Origin: Jejuia sp040720935
GTDB taxonomy: Bacteria > Bacteroidota > Bacteroidia > Flavobacteriales > Flavobacteriaceae
NCBI RefSeq assembly: GCF_040720935.1
Contig: NZ_JBFDAE010000020.1
Coordinates: forward strand, 1-64,000
DNA length: 64,000 bases
Direction of reading: 5' to 3'
Shown piece by piece: positions 52,343-61,257 of this stretch; within the stretch, counting starts at the first letter, position 1, and each line of letters begins with the position of its first letter. The translations under genes and the position numbers were made by a program. Below the pieces are notes generated by a model. That model was not told the origin of the DNA. It searched no databases and saw nothing but the letters and a program-made list of their open reading frames with translations.

Positions 52343-53203
52343 ATGATAACCAAAGAATATTTTGAAAAAGAAGTAGCTTTTATTATAGAAAATGCTATTA
52401 GAGAAGATGTTGGCGATGGAGACCACAGTTCGTTGGCCTGTATTCCAGAAAATGCCCGAGGGAGAGCAAAACTTTTGGTAAAAGACAAAGGTGTTATTGC
52501 CGGTGTAGCTTTTGCAAAACGTGTTTTTGAGTTTGTAGATAAAAAGCTGAGAGTTGAGATTAAAATTGAAGACGGAACACCCGTTTCTTATGGAGATGTC
52601 GTACTTTATGTTGAAGGCCCCTCTCAATCCATATTAAAAGCAGAACGAACAGTTTTAAATGCCATGCAGCGCATGAGTGCTATTGCAACCAAAACAAGAG
52701 GGTTTGTAGATTTGCTTAAAGGTACAAAAACAAGAATTTTAGATACGCGCAAAACAACTCCAGGTATTCGGGTTTTAGAAAAATGGGCTGTAAAAATAGG
52801 TGGTGGAGACAATCATAGATTTGCTTTATATGATATGATTATGTTAAAAGACAATCATATTGATTTTGCCGGTGGTATTACGAAAGCTATTGATATGACA
52901 AAAAAATATCTTAGCGAAACTGGTAAAGAGCTTCAAATTATGGTTGAAGCCAGAGATTTAACCGAGGTTGAAGAGATTTTACAAAGTGATGGTATATATC
53001 GCATATTGATTGATAATTTTGATTATGAAGACACTAAAAAAGCGGTTGAAATGATAGGCGATAAGTGTCTTACAGAATCTTCTGGAAACATTAACGAAAC
53101 TACGGTTAGACACTATGCTGAGTGTGGTGTGAATTATATTTCCTGTGGAGCTTTAACACATTCGGTTCATAATATGGATTTAAGTTTAAAAGCGGTTAAA
53201 TAA
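52343..53203 (+). CDS. nadC: Nicotinate-nucleotide pyrophosphorylase (quinolinate phosphoribosyltransferase)
   Basis: 286 residues with REDVGDGDHSSLACI, KAERTVLNAMQRMSAIATKT, DTRKTTPGIRVLEKWAV, GGDNHRFALYDMIMLKDNHI and ESSGNINETTVRHYAECGV, all QPRTase signatures. It converts quinolinate and PRPP to nicotinate mononucleotide in NAD synthesis. Confidence 0.97.
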   Translation: MITKEYFEKEVAFIIENAIREDVGDGDHSSLACIPENARGRAKLLVKDKGVIAGVAFAKRVFEFVDKKLRVEIKIEDGTPVSYGDVVLYVEGPSQSILKAERTVLNAMQRMSAIATKTRGFVDLLKGTKTRILDTRKTTPGIRVLEKWAVKIGGGDNHRFALYDMIMLKDNHIDFAGGITKAIDMTKKYLSETGKELQIMVEARDLTEVEEILQSDGIYRILIDNFDYEDTKKAVEMIGDKCLTESSGNINETTVRHYAECGVNYISCGALTHSVHNMDLSLKAVK

Positions 53204-53337
53204 TAAGGCTTATTTCTTTTTCAGGAATTTGGAATTTTTATTTTTTGTAATTTTATTTCTCAAACAATAGTGCTGTTAATGCTACTAATTTTTTAACTTG
53301 CATGGTATAACTTCTACCTGAAAATTATTAGCAATTA

Positions 53338-54276
53338 ATGGCAAAACCCATCCGCGACAGATTAGATACTATTCCTGTAGTAAATATTTTAGTCAGGCTT
53401 TTAGAAAACATCAAACTACCTGGTCTTGAGGGCTTATCTTTATATGATTTATTAGAACTATATGCAACAGGAATTGTTAAAGGAGCCGTAACCACAAGGG
53501 CAAGTGCCATTGCGTTTAGTTTTTTTACGGCACTATTTCCTTTTTTGTTGTTCGTACTTATCGTTATTCCATACATACCCATAGATGGTTTTAAATTAGA
53601 ATTTCTTGAGTTTTTAGAATCGTTTTTACCACCAACAACATCCGATTTTTTCTTTGAAAATATTTTTGGAAATATAGAGCAGACCAAAAGAGGGGGCTTA
53701 CTGTCTTCAGTTTTTATATTGTCCATTGCACTTATGGCAAATGGGGTAAATGCAGTATTTTCTGGTTTTGAAAATTCGTATCATGAGCAACTAACCCGTA
53801 ACGTTTTTAAACAATATATTTTTGCATTGGGCATTGCATTGATATTGGCTTTTCTTTTGATATTGACTATCGCGGTATTAGGTTATTTTCAAATTTATGT
53901 GATAGAAGAAGCATTATGGTTTTTTAGAAATAGAGGCTATGATGTAGATGCCGATGGCGTTTTCTGGTTCGATATAGCTAAATACGTGTTTTTCGTAATT
54001 ATGGTTTACTTAGCTACTGCTACACTTTATTACTTTGGAACAAAAGAAGGAAGGGAGTCAAAATTTTTCTCGGTAGGTGCGTTGTTTACAACACTTTTAA
54101 TCATATTGACATCTTATTTATTCGGAATTTATATTGAGAATTTTAGCCAATACAATAAACTTTACGGTTCTATTGGTGCGCTATTGATATTACTGTTCTA
54201 TTTGTGGATGAATTCTAATATTTTACTTCTAGGTTATGAATTAAATGCATCTATAAATAAACTACGAAAGCGTTAA
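53338..54276 (+). CDS. YihY/BrkB-family inner-membrane protein
   Basis: 312 residues with about six membrane segments and the family pattern (TTRASAIAFSFFTALFPFLL, SVFILSIALMANGVNAVFSG, YGSIGALLILLFYLWMNSNI). Function in bacteria is not settled. It was once misnamed ribonuclease BN. It stands 6 bp before priA. Confidence 0.88.
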   Translation: MAKPIRDRLDTIPVVNILVRLLENIKLPGLEGLSLYDLLELYATGIVKGAVTTRASAIAFSFFTALFPFLLFVLIVIPYIPIDGFKLEFLEFLESFLPPTTSDFFFENIFGNIEQTKRGGLLSSVFILSIALMANGVNAVFSGFENSYHEQLTRNVFKQYIFALGIALILAFLLILTIAVLGYFQIYVIEEALWFFRNRGYDVDADGVFWFDIAKYVFFVIMVYLATATLYYFGTKEGRESKFFSVGALFTTLLIILTSYLFGIYIENFSQYNKLYGSIGALLILLFYLWMNSNILLLGYELNASINKLRKR

Positions 54277-54282
54277 TGATTT

Positions 54283-56733
54283 ATGGATTATTTTATAGAT
54301 GTTATCATACCAATACCTCTTCAAAAACTATTTACGTATAGTATTACTCCGGCAGAAGCAGATTATTTAAAAAAAGGAATGCGTGTTTCTGTGCCTTTCG
54401 GAAAATCAAAAATTTATACAGGTTTAGTGTATAGAATTCATAATGAAGCACCTTTGGTTTATGACGCAAAAGACATCCATCAAATATTAGATGAAAGTCC
54501 GCTTGTAAATGAAATTCAACTAAAGTTCTGGGAATGGATTTCAAACTATTACATGTGCACCATGGGCGATGTGATGAGGGCTGCTCTACCAAGTGCTTTT
54601 ATTTTAGAAAGCGAAACGGTAATTACCAAAACCAAAGAACAGCTCAATGATGTAGATTTGAAAGATGATGAGTTTCTGGTGTATGAAGCTTTATACCATC
54701 AGTCCTCATTAAAAATTCAAGATGTAATGAGCATTTTGGATAAAAAAACGGTGCTGCCAGTTATTAAAAGATTAATTGAAAAAAATGCCATTTCTGTTCA
54801 AGAAGAAGTTTATGAAAAATATAAGCCAAAGTTGGTGCGCTATGTAAAGTTGCACGCTAATTTTTCTTCAGAAAAAAATCTTCAAAATTTATTGGAAGCA
54901 TTAAGCAGGGCACCAAAACAGCGAGAAGTTGTGATGACGTTGTTTTCTATTTCGGCTAAAACAAAAAAGCCCGTAAAGGTTTCTGATTTATCTGCGGAAA
55001 GTGATGCTTCAAGTTCAATTATAAAAGCATTAATTGAAAAAGGTGTTTTAGAAGACTATCATATCCAAAAAGATCGCGTTGAATTTTCAGGTGATGCCAA
55101 TGAAGATTCAAAAGCACTAAACGAATATCAAGAAAAAGCATTGGCAGAGATAAAATCAGAATTTGAAACACATCATACCACATTATTACATGGCGTAACT
55201 TCCTCTGGAAAAACCGAAATTTATGTAAAGCTTATTGAAGATGTTTTAAATTCAGGGAAACAAGTATTGTATTTATTACCAGAAATTGCATTAACCACGC
55301 AATTGGTTGGTCGTTTGCAAAATTACTTTGGGGAGAAAGTAGCTGTCTTTCATTCTAAATATTCATCTCATGAACGTGTTGAGGCTTGGTATAATGTACT
55401 GGCAAATTCCCAAAAAGCGCAAATAGTTTTAGGAGCGCGTTCCTCAATATTTTTACCTTTTAAAAATTTAGGATTAATTATAGTAGATGAAGAACACGAA
55501 CAATCCTTCAAACAATTTGATCCCGCACCACGTTATCACGCTAGGGATTCGGCTATAGTTTTAGCGCATATGCACAATGCAAAAGCGTTGTTGGGTTCTG
55601 CAACGCCCAGTTTAGAAAGTTACTTTAATGCGCAACAACAACGTTATGGTTTTGTTGAGCTGAACCATCGTTTTAACAATGTGTTGATGCCAGAAATAGA
55701 ACTGGTGGATATTAAAGACAAGCATAAACGAAAACTCATGAAAGGGCATTTTAGCGACAGTCTTATTGAAGAAATGAGAGAGACGCTCGCTGAAGGCAAC
55801 CAGATTATTCTGTTTCAAAACCGCAGAGGTTTTTCGCCAATCATAGAATGTCATACTTGCGGACATGCACCACAGTGTCCAAACTGTGATGTAAGTTTAA
55901 CGTATCATCAATATAGAGATCAACTACGTTGTCATTATTGTGGGTATAATACTGGAATGTTAAAAAGCTGTAGTGCTTGCGGCAGTCCGGAATTGGATAA
56001 TAAAGGTTTTGGAACCGAGCAAATAGAGGAAGAGGTAAAGGTGTTGTTTCCTGATACTAAAGTAGCACGTATGGATTTAGATACCACCCGTGGTAAATAT
56101 GGATACGAAAAAATAATTACTGCTTTTGAGCAACAGGAAGTAGGTATTTTAGTGGGCACACAAATGCTGACCAAAGGTTTGGATTTTAGAAATGTAAAAT
56201 TGGTTGGTGTAATGAATGCAGATAACATGTTGAACTTTCCAGATTTTAGAGCACACGAGCGTAGTTTTCAACTTATTATGCAAGTATCGGGTAGAGCAGG
56301 AAGAACCGATAAGCGCGGAAAGGTTTTGGTGCAGACCTATAATCCGTTTCATAACATTTTGCAGCAGGTGTCTTCGAATAATTATGAGGCAATGTTCAAG
56401 GAACAGATGGATGATCGGTTTAATTATAAATATCCGCCAGTTTACAAGCAGATAAAAATCACCTTAAAACATAAGGATTATAATCGCGTAGAAACTGCAT
56501 CTATTTGGTTGGCAAAATCGTTACGATTAGTTTTTGGGGATAATGTATTGGGACCAGAATCGCCTCCTGTATCAAGAATTCGTAATCAATTCTATAAAAA
56601 TATTTTAATCAAAATTCCGAAGAAACAATCTTTATCAAAAACAAAAGAAGCCATTATTAAAATTAATAATAGCTTCTTTAATGTAAAAGATTTTCGGTCG
56701 GTTAAAATAATTTTAAATGTCGATAACTTCTAA
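54283..56733 (+). CDS. priA: Primosomal replication protein N' (PriA helicase)
   Basis: 816 residues. An N-terminal 3'-DNA-binding domain, then helicase motifs: Walker A GVTSSGKTEIY, DEEHEQSF (motif II), GSATPSLES, plus the zinc-binding part CHTCGHAPQCPNC and CHYCGYNTGMLKSCSACG, and QVSGRAGRTDKRG (motif VI). Restarts stalled replication forks. Ends convergent with the LytTR gene. Confidence 0.96.
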   Translation: MDYFIDVIIPIPLQKLFTYSITPAEADYLKKGMRVSVPFGKSKIYTGLVYRIHNEAPLVYDAKDIHQILDESPLVNEIQLKFWEWISNYYMCTMGDVMRAALPSAFILESETVITKTKEQLNDVDLKDDEFLVYEALYHQSSLKIQDVMSILDKKTVLPVIKRLIEKNAISVQEEVYEKYKPKLVRYVKLHANFSSEKNLQNLLEALSRAPKQREVVMTLFSISAKTKKPVKVSDLSAESDASSSIIKALIEKGVLEDYHIQKDRVEFSGDANEDSKALNEYQEKALAEIKSEFETHHTTLLHGVTSSGKTEIYVKLIEDVLNSGKQVLYLLPEIALTTQLVGRLQNYFGEKVAVFHSKYSSHERVEAWYNVLANSQKAQIVLGARSSIFLPFKNLGLIIVDEEHEQSFKQFDPAPRYHARDSAIVLAHMHNAKALLGSATPSLESYFNAQQQRYGFVELNHRFNNVLMPEIELVDIKDKHKRKLMKGHFSDSLIEEMRETLAEGNQIILFQNRRGFSPIIECHTCGHAPQCPNCDVSLTYHQYRDQLRCHYCGYNTGMLKSCSACGSPELDNKGFGTEQIEEEVKVLFPDTKVARMDLDTTRGKYGYEKIITAFEQQEVGILVGTQMLTKGLDFRNVKLVGVMNADNMLNFPDFRAHERSFQLIMQVSGRAGRTDKRGKVLVQTYNPFHNILQQVSSNNYEAMFKEQMDDRFNYKYPPVYKQIKITLKHKDYNRVETASIWLAKSLRLVFGDNVLGPESPPVSRIRNQFYKNILIKIPKKQSLSKTKEAIIKINNSFFNVKDFRSVKIILNVDNF

Positions 56734-56773
56734 TGAAATAGAAATTTGCAAGCAAATTTCGTAATTGAATTAG

Positions 56774-56791
56774 TCCCGACGAAGGTCGGGA
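56774..56791. terminator. Hairpin between convergent priA and LytTR gene
   Basis: TCCCGAC-GAAG-GTCGGGA stem, a short hairpin of the type often seen between flavobacterial genes. No strong T run. Confidence 0.5.
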
Positions 56792-56805
56792 TTACATCAA
56801 TGCTT

Positions 56806-57501
56806 CTAAATATTATTTAAAGCATCAACCAGTTGTGTCTTCTTATTTCTACTTAAAGGAATTTCGTAAGCACCAACTTCAACATTCTTACTGTTAAATC
56901 TGTCTATTTTATCGAGATTAACAATATAAGATTTGTGAATTCTTAAAAATTTGTTTTCGGGCAATTCTGCCTCAAAAGCTTTCATTGTAGAAAGTACAAC
57001 TAAGCTTGTTTCTTCGGTAACTAATTTTACGTAATCACCAAGAGCTTCAATCCATTTAATGTCCTTAATATATACTTTACGTTTTTTAAGGTTGCTCTTT
57101 ACAAAAATATGTTCACCTTCTTCCTCATGGAAATCCAGAGTTAATTTATGCTGTTCAAGAGCTTTTTCTACAGATGTGTTAAAGCGTTCTCTGGTAATTG
57201 GTTTGTGTAAATAATCGGTAGCATCATAATTAAATGCCTTAAAAGCATATTCGGTTTTACCGGTTACAAAGATAATTTGGGGTTTTTTGTTTAATACGTC
57301 TAAAAGTTCAAAACCATTTAGCACTGGCATTTCAATGTCTAAAAAGATTAAGTCAACTTGATGCGTATTTAAACCATTTTTTGTTTCGAGCGCACTACTA
57401 TACTCAGCAATCAAATTTAGAGCCGGATGATTTTCCACCAGCTTAACAATTGAAAGCCTTTGTATCGCGGAGTCATCTACTACTACACAGTTTAAAGTCA
57501 T
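56806..57501 (-). CDS. LytTR-family response regulator
   Basis: 231 residues. Receiver domain at 1-120 (VVVDDSAIQ, LIFLDIEMPVLNG with the phospho-Asp, FVTGKTEYAFKAF, YLHKPI) and LytTR DNA-binding domain at about 135-231 (IKWIEALGDYVKLVT, FLRIHKSYIVNLDKI). No histidine kinase gene is adjacent, so the partner lies elsewhere. Confidence 0.93.
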   Translation of the reverse strand: MTLNCVVVDDSAIQRLSIVKLVENHPALNLIAEYSSALETKNGLNTHQVDLIFLDIEMPVLNGFELLDVLNKKPQIIFVTGKTEYAFKAFNYDATDYLHKPITRERFNTSVEKALEQHKLTLDFHEEEGEHIFVKSNLKKRKVYIKDIKWIEALGDYVKLVTEETSLVVLSTMKAFEAELPENKFLRIHKSYIVNLDKIDRFNSKNVEVGAYEIPLSRNKKTQLVDALNNI

Positions 57502-57639
57502 AACATTTATATTATTTCGGTTAAGATATCGACAATAGTACGATATTTTCGGTTAAAAACCAAAAAACATCGTTAAAGTGTCTTTTTTAACATATTCTTA
57601 ACATTTAAAACCTGCTATTAATTAAGTGTTTAAAAAGTG

Positions 57640-57669
57640 TTGTAATATAGAATAAAATAGTTATTTTTG
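57640..57669 (+). promoter_or_regulatory. Promoter of the rpsF operon
   Basis: TTG (57640) and TATTTTTG (57662), 19-bp spacer, matching the Bacteroidota housekeeping promoter. It lies about 30 bp before the rpsF start. Confidence 0.7.
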
Positions 57670-57700
57670 CACCCAATTTTTAACAATAAATTAGATTTTT

Positions 57701-58039
57701 ATGAATCATTATGAAACTGTTTTCATCTTAAATCCCGTTTTATCTGACGATCAGATAAAGGAGACAGTAAAGAAATACGAAGATTTTCTTGTTTCTCAAG
57801 GAGCGAAGATGATATCCAAAGAAAATTGGGGGCTTAAAAAATTAGCTTATCCAATTCAAAACAAAAAGAGTGGGTTTTATCACTTATTTGAATACCAAGT
57901 AAATGGTGAGGTCATTGAGCCTTTAGAAGTAGAGTTTAGACGTGATGAGCGTTTTATGCGTTATTTAACTGTAGCATTAGACAAGCACGCTGTGTCTTGG
58001 GCAGAGAGAAGAAGAGAAAAACTAAAAGCAAAAGCTTAA
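57701..58039 (+). CDS. rpsF: 30S ribosomal protein S6
   Basis: 112 residues: MNHYETVFILNPVLSDDQIK start, GLKKLAYPIQNKKSGFYHLF and RRDERFMRYLTVALDKHA. First gene of the rpsF-rpsR-rplI operon. Confidence 0.97.
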   Translation: MNHYETVFILNPVLSDDQIKETVKKYEDFLVSQGAKMISKENWGLKKLAYPIQNKKSGFYHLFEYQVNGEVIEPLEVEFRRDERFMRYLTVALDKHAVSWAERRREKLKAKA

Positions 58040-58041
58040 TT

Positions 58042-58338
58042 ATGGCAACTATAGATCAACAAGCAAAAGCAAAAAAAGACGGAGAAATCAGGTATTTAAC
58101 TCCGCTTAACATAGAAACTAACAAACAAAAGAAGTATTGTCGTTTCAAAAAATCTGGTATTAAGTATGTAGATTATAAAGATGCAGACTGGTTATTAAGA
58201 TTTGTAAACGAGCAAGGTAAAATTTTACCAAGACGTTTAACAGGTACCTCATTAAAGTATCAAAGAAAAGTGTCTGTTGCCGTAAAAAGAGCACGTCATT
58301 TAGCTTTAATGCCGTATGTAGCCGATTTATTAAAATAA
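58042..58338 (+). CDS. rpsR: 30S ribosomal protein S18
   Basis: 98 residues from ATG 58042, 2 bp after the rpsF stop. A longer frame from 57997 would overlap rpsF and is rejected. Typical S18 sequence with KKYCRFKKSGIKYVDYKD and RLTGTSLKYQRKVSVAVKRA. Confidence 0.96.
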   Translation: MATIDQQAKAKKDGEIRYLTPLNIETNKQKKYCRFKKSGIKYVDYKDADWLLRFVNEQGKILPRRLTGTSLKYQRKVSVAVKRARHLALMPYVADLLK

Positions 58339-58351
58339 AACAATCATAACA

Positions 58352-58795
58352 ATGGAACTTATATTAAAACAAGACGTTGATAATTTAGGATTTAAAGACG
58401 ATGTTGTAACGGTTAAGAACGGTTATGGTAGAAATTTTTTAATTCCTCAAGGTCAAGCTATTTTGGCTACCGTTTCTGCTAAAAAAGTTTTGGCAGAAAA
58501 CTTAAAGCAACGCGCTTTTAAAGAAAAGAAAATAGTTGATGACGCTAACAAAATTGCTGAAGCAATTAAAGCACTAGAAATTAAAATACCTGCTAAAGTT
58601 GGTACTGGTGACAAATTATTTGGATCTGTAAACAACATTGATGTTGCTGCAGCTTTAGAAAAAGAAGGACAATCAATAGATAAAAAATTCATAACAGTAA
58701 CTACTGTTAAGCGTTTAGGTAGATATGCTGCTGTAGTACGTTTACACAGAGAAGTATCAGTTGATTTAGAATTTGAAGTTATTGCACAAGCATAA
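58352..58795 (+). CDS. rplI: 50S ribosomal protein L9
   Basis: 147 residues, with the L9 start MELILKQDVDNLGFKDDVV, VKNGYGRNFLIPQGQA and GTGDKLFGSV. Third gene of the operon, 13 bp after rpsR. Confidence 0.97.
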   Translation: MELILKQDVDNLGFKDDVVTVKNGYGRNFLIPQGQAILATVSAKKVLAENLKQRAFKEKKIVDDANKIAEAIKALEIKIPAKVGTGDKLFGSVNNIDVAAALEKEGQSIDKKFITVTTVKRLGRYAAVVRLHREVSVDLEFEVIAQA

Positions 58796-58817
58796 TTTTA
58801 AATTATACATTTTATCG

Positions 58818-58851
58818 AAACCGTTTGGATCTATTTCTAAACGGTTTTTTT
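58818..58851 (+). terminator. Terminator of the rpsF-rpsR-rplI operon
   Basis: AAACCGTTT / AAACGGTTT stem with a 12-nt loop and T run. Confidence 0.85.
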
Positions 58852-58886
58852 GTTAAATTCATTTTTAAAAAACTTAATTTTGGTTT

Positions 58887-59357
58887 ATGAAGTACGCCAG
58901 ACTTACAAAAGAACAATTTGAAGAACTGCACAGAGAGTTTATCAACTTTTTGGCAACACAGTCTATTACTGCTGATGAGTGGGCCAATTTAAAAGCCAAT
59001 AAACCAGATTTAGCCGAACTGGAATTAGATGTTTTCAGCGATTTAATTTGGGAAGGCGTTTTAAATCAAGCCCAATATTTAGAGCATTTTGCACCACAAC
59101 ACATGTATTTGTTTCATTTAGATGAAGAAAATATGCATGCTATTGTTATAAATGTTAAAAATGATTCTATTGATATTACTACAAAAGAAGGCTATAATTG
59201 GTTGCGAGAAAACTTAATGGATGATAGGGTTGAGTTTTTACAAGCTGATAAGAAATATACAGAAGATAAGAATCTTGATAAATTTAAAATGATTGAGCAA
59301 GGTGCTTCGATTACAAAAGGCGATTTGTATCGGTATTTTGCTAAGATTGTGAAGTAG
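58887..59357 (+). CDS. DUF6495-type conserved protein
   Basis: 156 residues: MKYARLTKEQFEELHREFIN, TADEWANLKANKPDLAELEL, FAPQHMYLFHLDEENMHAI and a C-terminal KGDLYRYFAKIVK. I recognise this as a Flavobacteriia-conserved protein of unknown role (DUF6495, from memory). Cytoplasmic and acidic. Standing after ribosomal genes suggests housekeeping use. Confidence 0.75.
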   Translation: MKYARLTKEQFEELHREFINFLATQSITADEWANLKANKPDLAELELDVFSDLIWEGVLNQAQYLEHFAPQHMYLFHLDEENMHAIVINVKNDSIDITTKEGYNWLRENLMDDRVEFLQADKKYTEDKNLDKFKMIEQGASITKGDLYRYFAKIVK

Positions 59358-59407
59358 AAAGACATTAAGGAACTGTATTTTTTGGCTAAAGCCCATATTG
59401 AACTGCA

Positions 59408-59626
59408 AAATTTTATTGAATGGGTTAAAACCCAATCCAATTTAAAGTGATTAATTAATTTCAATCCTGTTGCCCTTTTATTCAATTTTTATTCAATAGC
59501 CTCCTGCTTCAGCACAATTTTATTGAATGGGTTAAGCCCCAATTCAATTTAAGGTGATTAATTAATTTCAATCCTGTTGCCCTTTTATTCAATTTTTATT
59601 CAATAGCCTCCTGCTTCAGCAGGAGG
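59408..59626. repeat. Two-copy 107-bp tandem repeat
   Basis: The block from TTTTATTGAATGGGTTAA to CCTCCTGCTTCAGCA occurs twice with a period of 107 bp and few differences. The second copy ends in the hairpin CCTCCTGC-TTCA-GCAGGAGG (59607-59626). Confidence 0.85.
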
Positions 59627-59746
59627 AAAACAAATTAAACCCCAATAAGGCTTTAGCCAAAATGCGTCTGTTTTGAAAATTTAAACCAGACCAATTTTTT
59701 CTAACTAAAACCCTCGCAATGACACTAGCATTATTTATTTTTGTCA

Positions 59747-59774
59747 TTCCGTCCCGATAATTATCGGGACGGAA
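59747..59774. terminator. Perfect inverted repeat before hisS
   Basis: TTCCGTCCCGATAA directly joined to its complement, 14-bp arms, no loop. A dispersed flavobacterial-type palindrome. May act as a weak terminator. Confidence 0.55.
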
Positions 59775-59809
59775 TCTATTAAACCTAAAAACACACCACA
59801 CCACCACAA

Positions 59810-61186
59810 ATGGCTCAGAAACCATCAATACCAAAAGGCACTCGAGATTTTAATCCAGAACAAGTCGCTAAGCGAAACTATATTTTTAATGCCATTCGTG
59901 GTGCTTTTGAAACTTTTGGATTTCAGCCTATTGAAACCCCTAGTTTTGAAAACTCTGATACCTTGATGGGGAAATATGGCGATGAAGGGGACAGATTGAT
60001 TTTTAAGATTTTGAATTCTGGGGATTATTTAGCTAAAGCCAATGAAGAAGCATATTCCGAAAAAGATTCAAATAAATTAATATCTAGTATTTCAGAAAAA
60101 GCCCTCCGCTATGACCTAACCGTACCCTTCGCACGTTACGTAGTCCAACACCAAAACGACATAGAATTCCCATTCAAACGCTATCAAATTCAACCTGTTT
60201 GGCGTGCCGATAGACCTCAAAAAGGCCGTTTTAGAGAGTTTTACCAATGTGATGCAGATGTTGTTGGAAGTGGGTCGTTATGGCAAGAAGTTGAGTTTAT
60301 TCAATTATATGACACCGTTTTTTCAGCTTTGAAACTGGAAGGTGTTACTATTAAAATAAACAATAGAAAAATACTTTCTGGCATTGCTGAAGTTATTGGA
60401 GCATCTGATAAATTAATCGATTTTACGGTTGCTCTTGATAAACTTGATAAAATAGGAGAGGACAAGGTTAAAGAAGAAATGCGTGCAAAAGGTATTTCGG
60501 AAGCAGGCATTATAAAATTACAACCCTTATTTACGCTATCAGGTTCTTTTGAATCTCAAATAGACAGTTTAAAAACGATTTTATCGACTTCCGAAGAAGG
60601 TAAAAAAGGTATTGAAGAACTGGCTTTTATTGATAATGCTATTTCAGAATTGGGATTAACTACTGCAAACTTGCAATTAGATGTTACACTTGCTCGTGGT
60701 TTAAACTACTACACAGGTGCTATTTTTGAAGTGTCAGCTCCAGAAACCGTAAAAATGGGCTCTATTGGTGGCGGTGGTCGTTACGATGACCTTACTGGGA
60801 TTTTTGGAATGCCAAATATGAGTGGTGTTGGTATCAGTTTTGGATTGGACCGCATTTATTTAGTACTTGAAGAATTGGATTTGTTTCCAGAAACGGTTTC
60901 AAAAAATGTTGAAGTCTTATTCATCAATTTTGGAGATAAAGAAGCGTTATTCAGTTTAAAAGCGATAAAACAATTACGATTAAATGGAATTAATGCTGAA
61001 TTATATCCTGATGCTTCCAAAATGAAAAAACAAATGAATCATGCCAATAAGCGTAATATTCCATTTGTGGTTTTAGTAGGCGAGGAGGAGATGAGTTCTA
61101 ATAGTTACACCTTAAAAAATATGTTAAAAGGTGAGCAAGATAATGTAACTTTGGAAACCTTAATTGCTGAAATAAAGAAGTCCTGA
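59810..61186 (+). CDS. hisS: Histidyl-tRNA synthetase
   Basis: 458 residues: PKGTRDFNPEQVAKRNYIF, the class II motifs (RYDLTVPFARYV, FKRYQIQPVWRADRPQKGRF), LARGLNYYTGAIFEV, GGGGRYDDLTGIFG, and an anticodon-binding C-terminal domain. Charges tRNA-His. Confidence 0.97.
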   Translation: MAQKPSIPKGTRDFNPEQVAKRNYIFNAIRGAFETFGFQPIETPSFENSDTLMGKYGDEGDRLIFKILNSGDYLAKANEEAYSEKDSNKLISSISEKALRYDLTVPFARYVVQHQNDIEFPFKRYQIQPVWRADRPQKGRFREFYQCDADVVGSGSLWQEVEFIQLYDTVFSALKLEGVTIKINNRKILSGIAEVIGASDKLIDFTVALDKLDKIGEDKVKEEMRAKGISEAGIIKLQPLFTLSGSFESQIDSLKTILSTSEEGKKGIEELAFIDNAISELGLTTANLQLDVTLARGLNYYTGAIFEVSAPETVKMGSIGGGGRYDDLTGIFGMPNMSGVGISFGLDRIYLVLEELDLFPETVSKNVEVLFINFGDKEALFSLKAIKQLRLNGINAELYPDASKMKKQMNHANKRNIPFVVLVGEEEMSSNSYTLKNMLKGEQDNVTLETLIAEIKKS

Positions 61187-61257
61187 AGGTCAATTCAGGA
61201 CTTGAAGTAAAGTTAAGTTTAAAAGTGGATTCAAATAACTAACTAAAACTAAGTCAA

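Noticed and set aside
57997..58338. Longer start for rpsR at 57997
   Set aside because: It would overlap rpsF by 43 bp and add a basic tail absent from S18. ATG 58042 gives the normal length.
58875..58882. TAATTTTG as promoter of the DUF6495-type gene
   Set aside because: It fits the -7 pattern but ends only 4 bp before the start codon, leaving no room for transcription start and leader.
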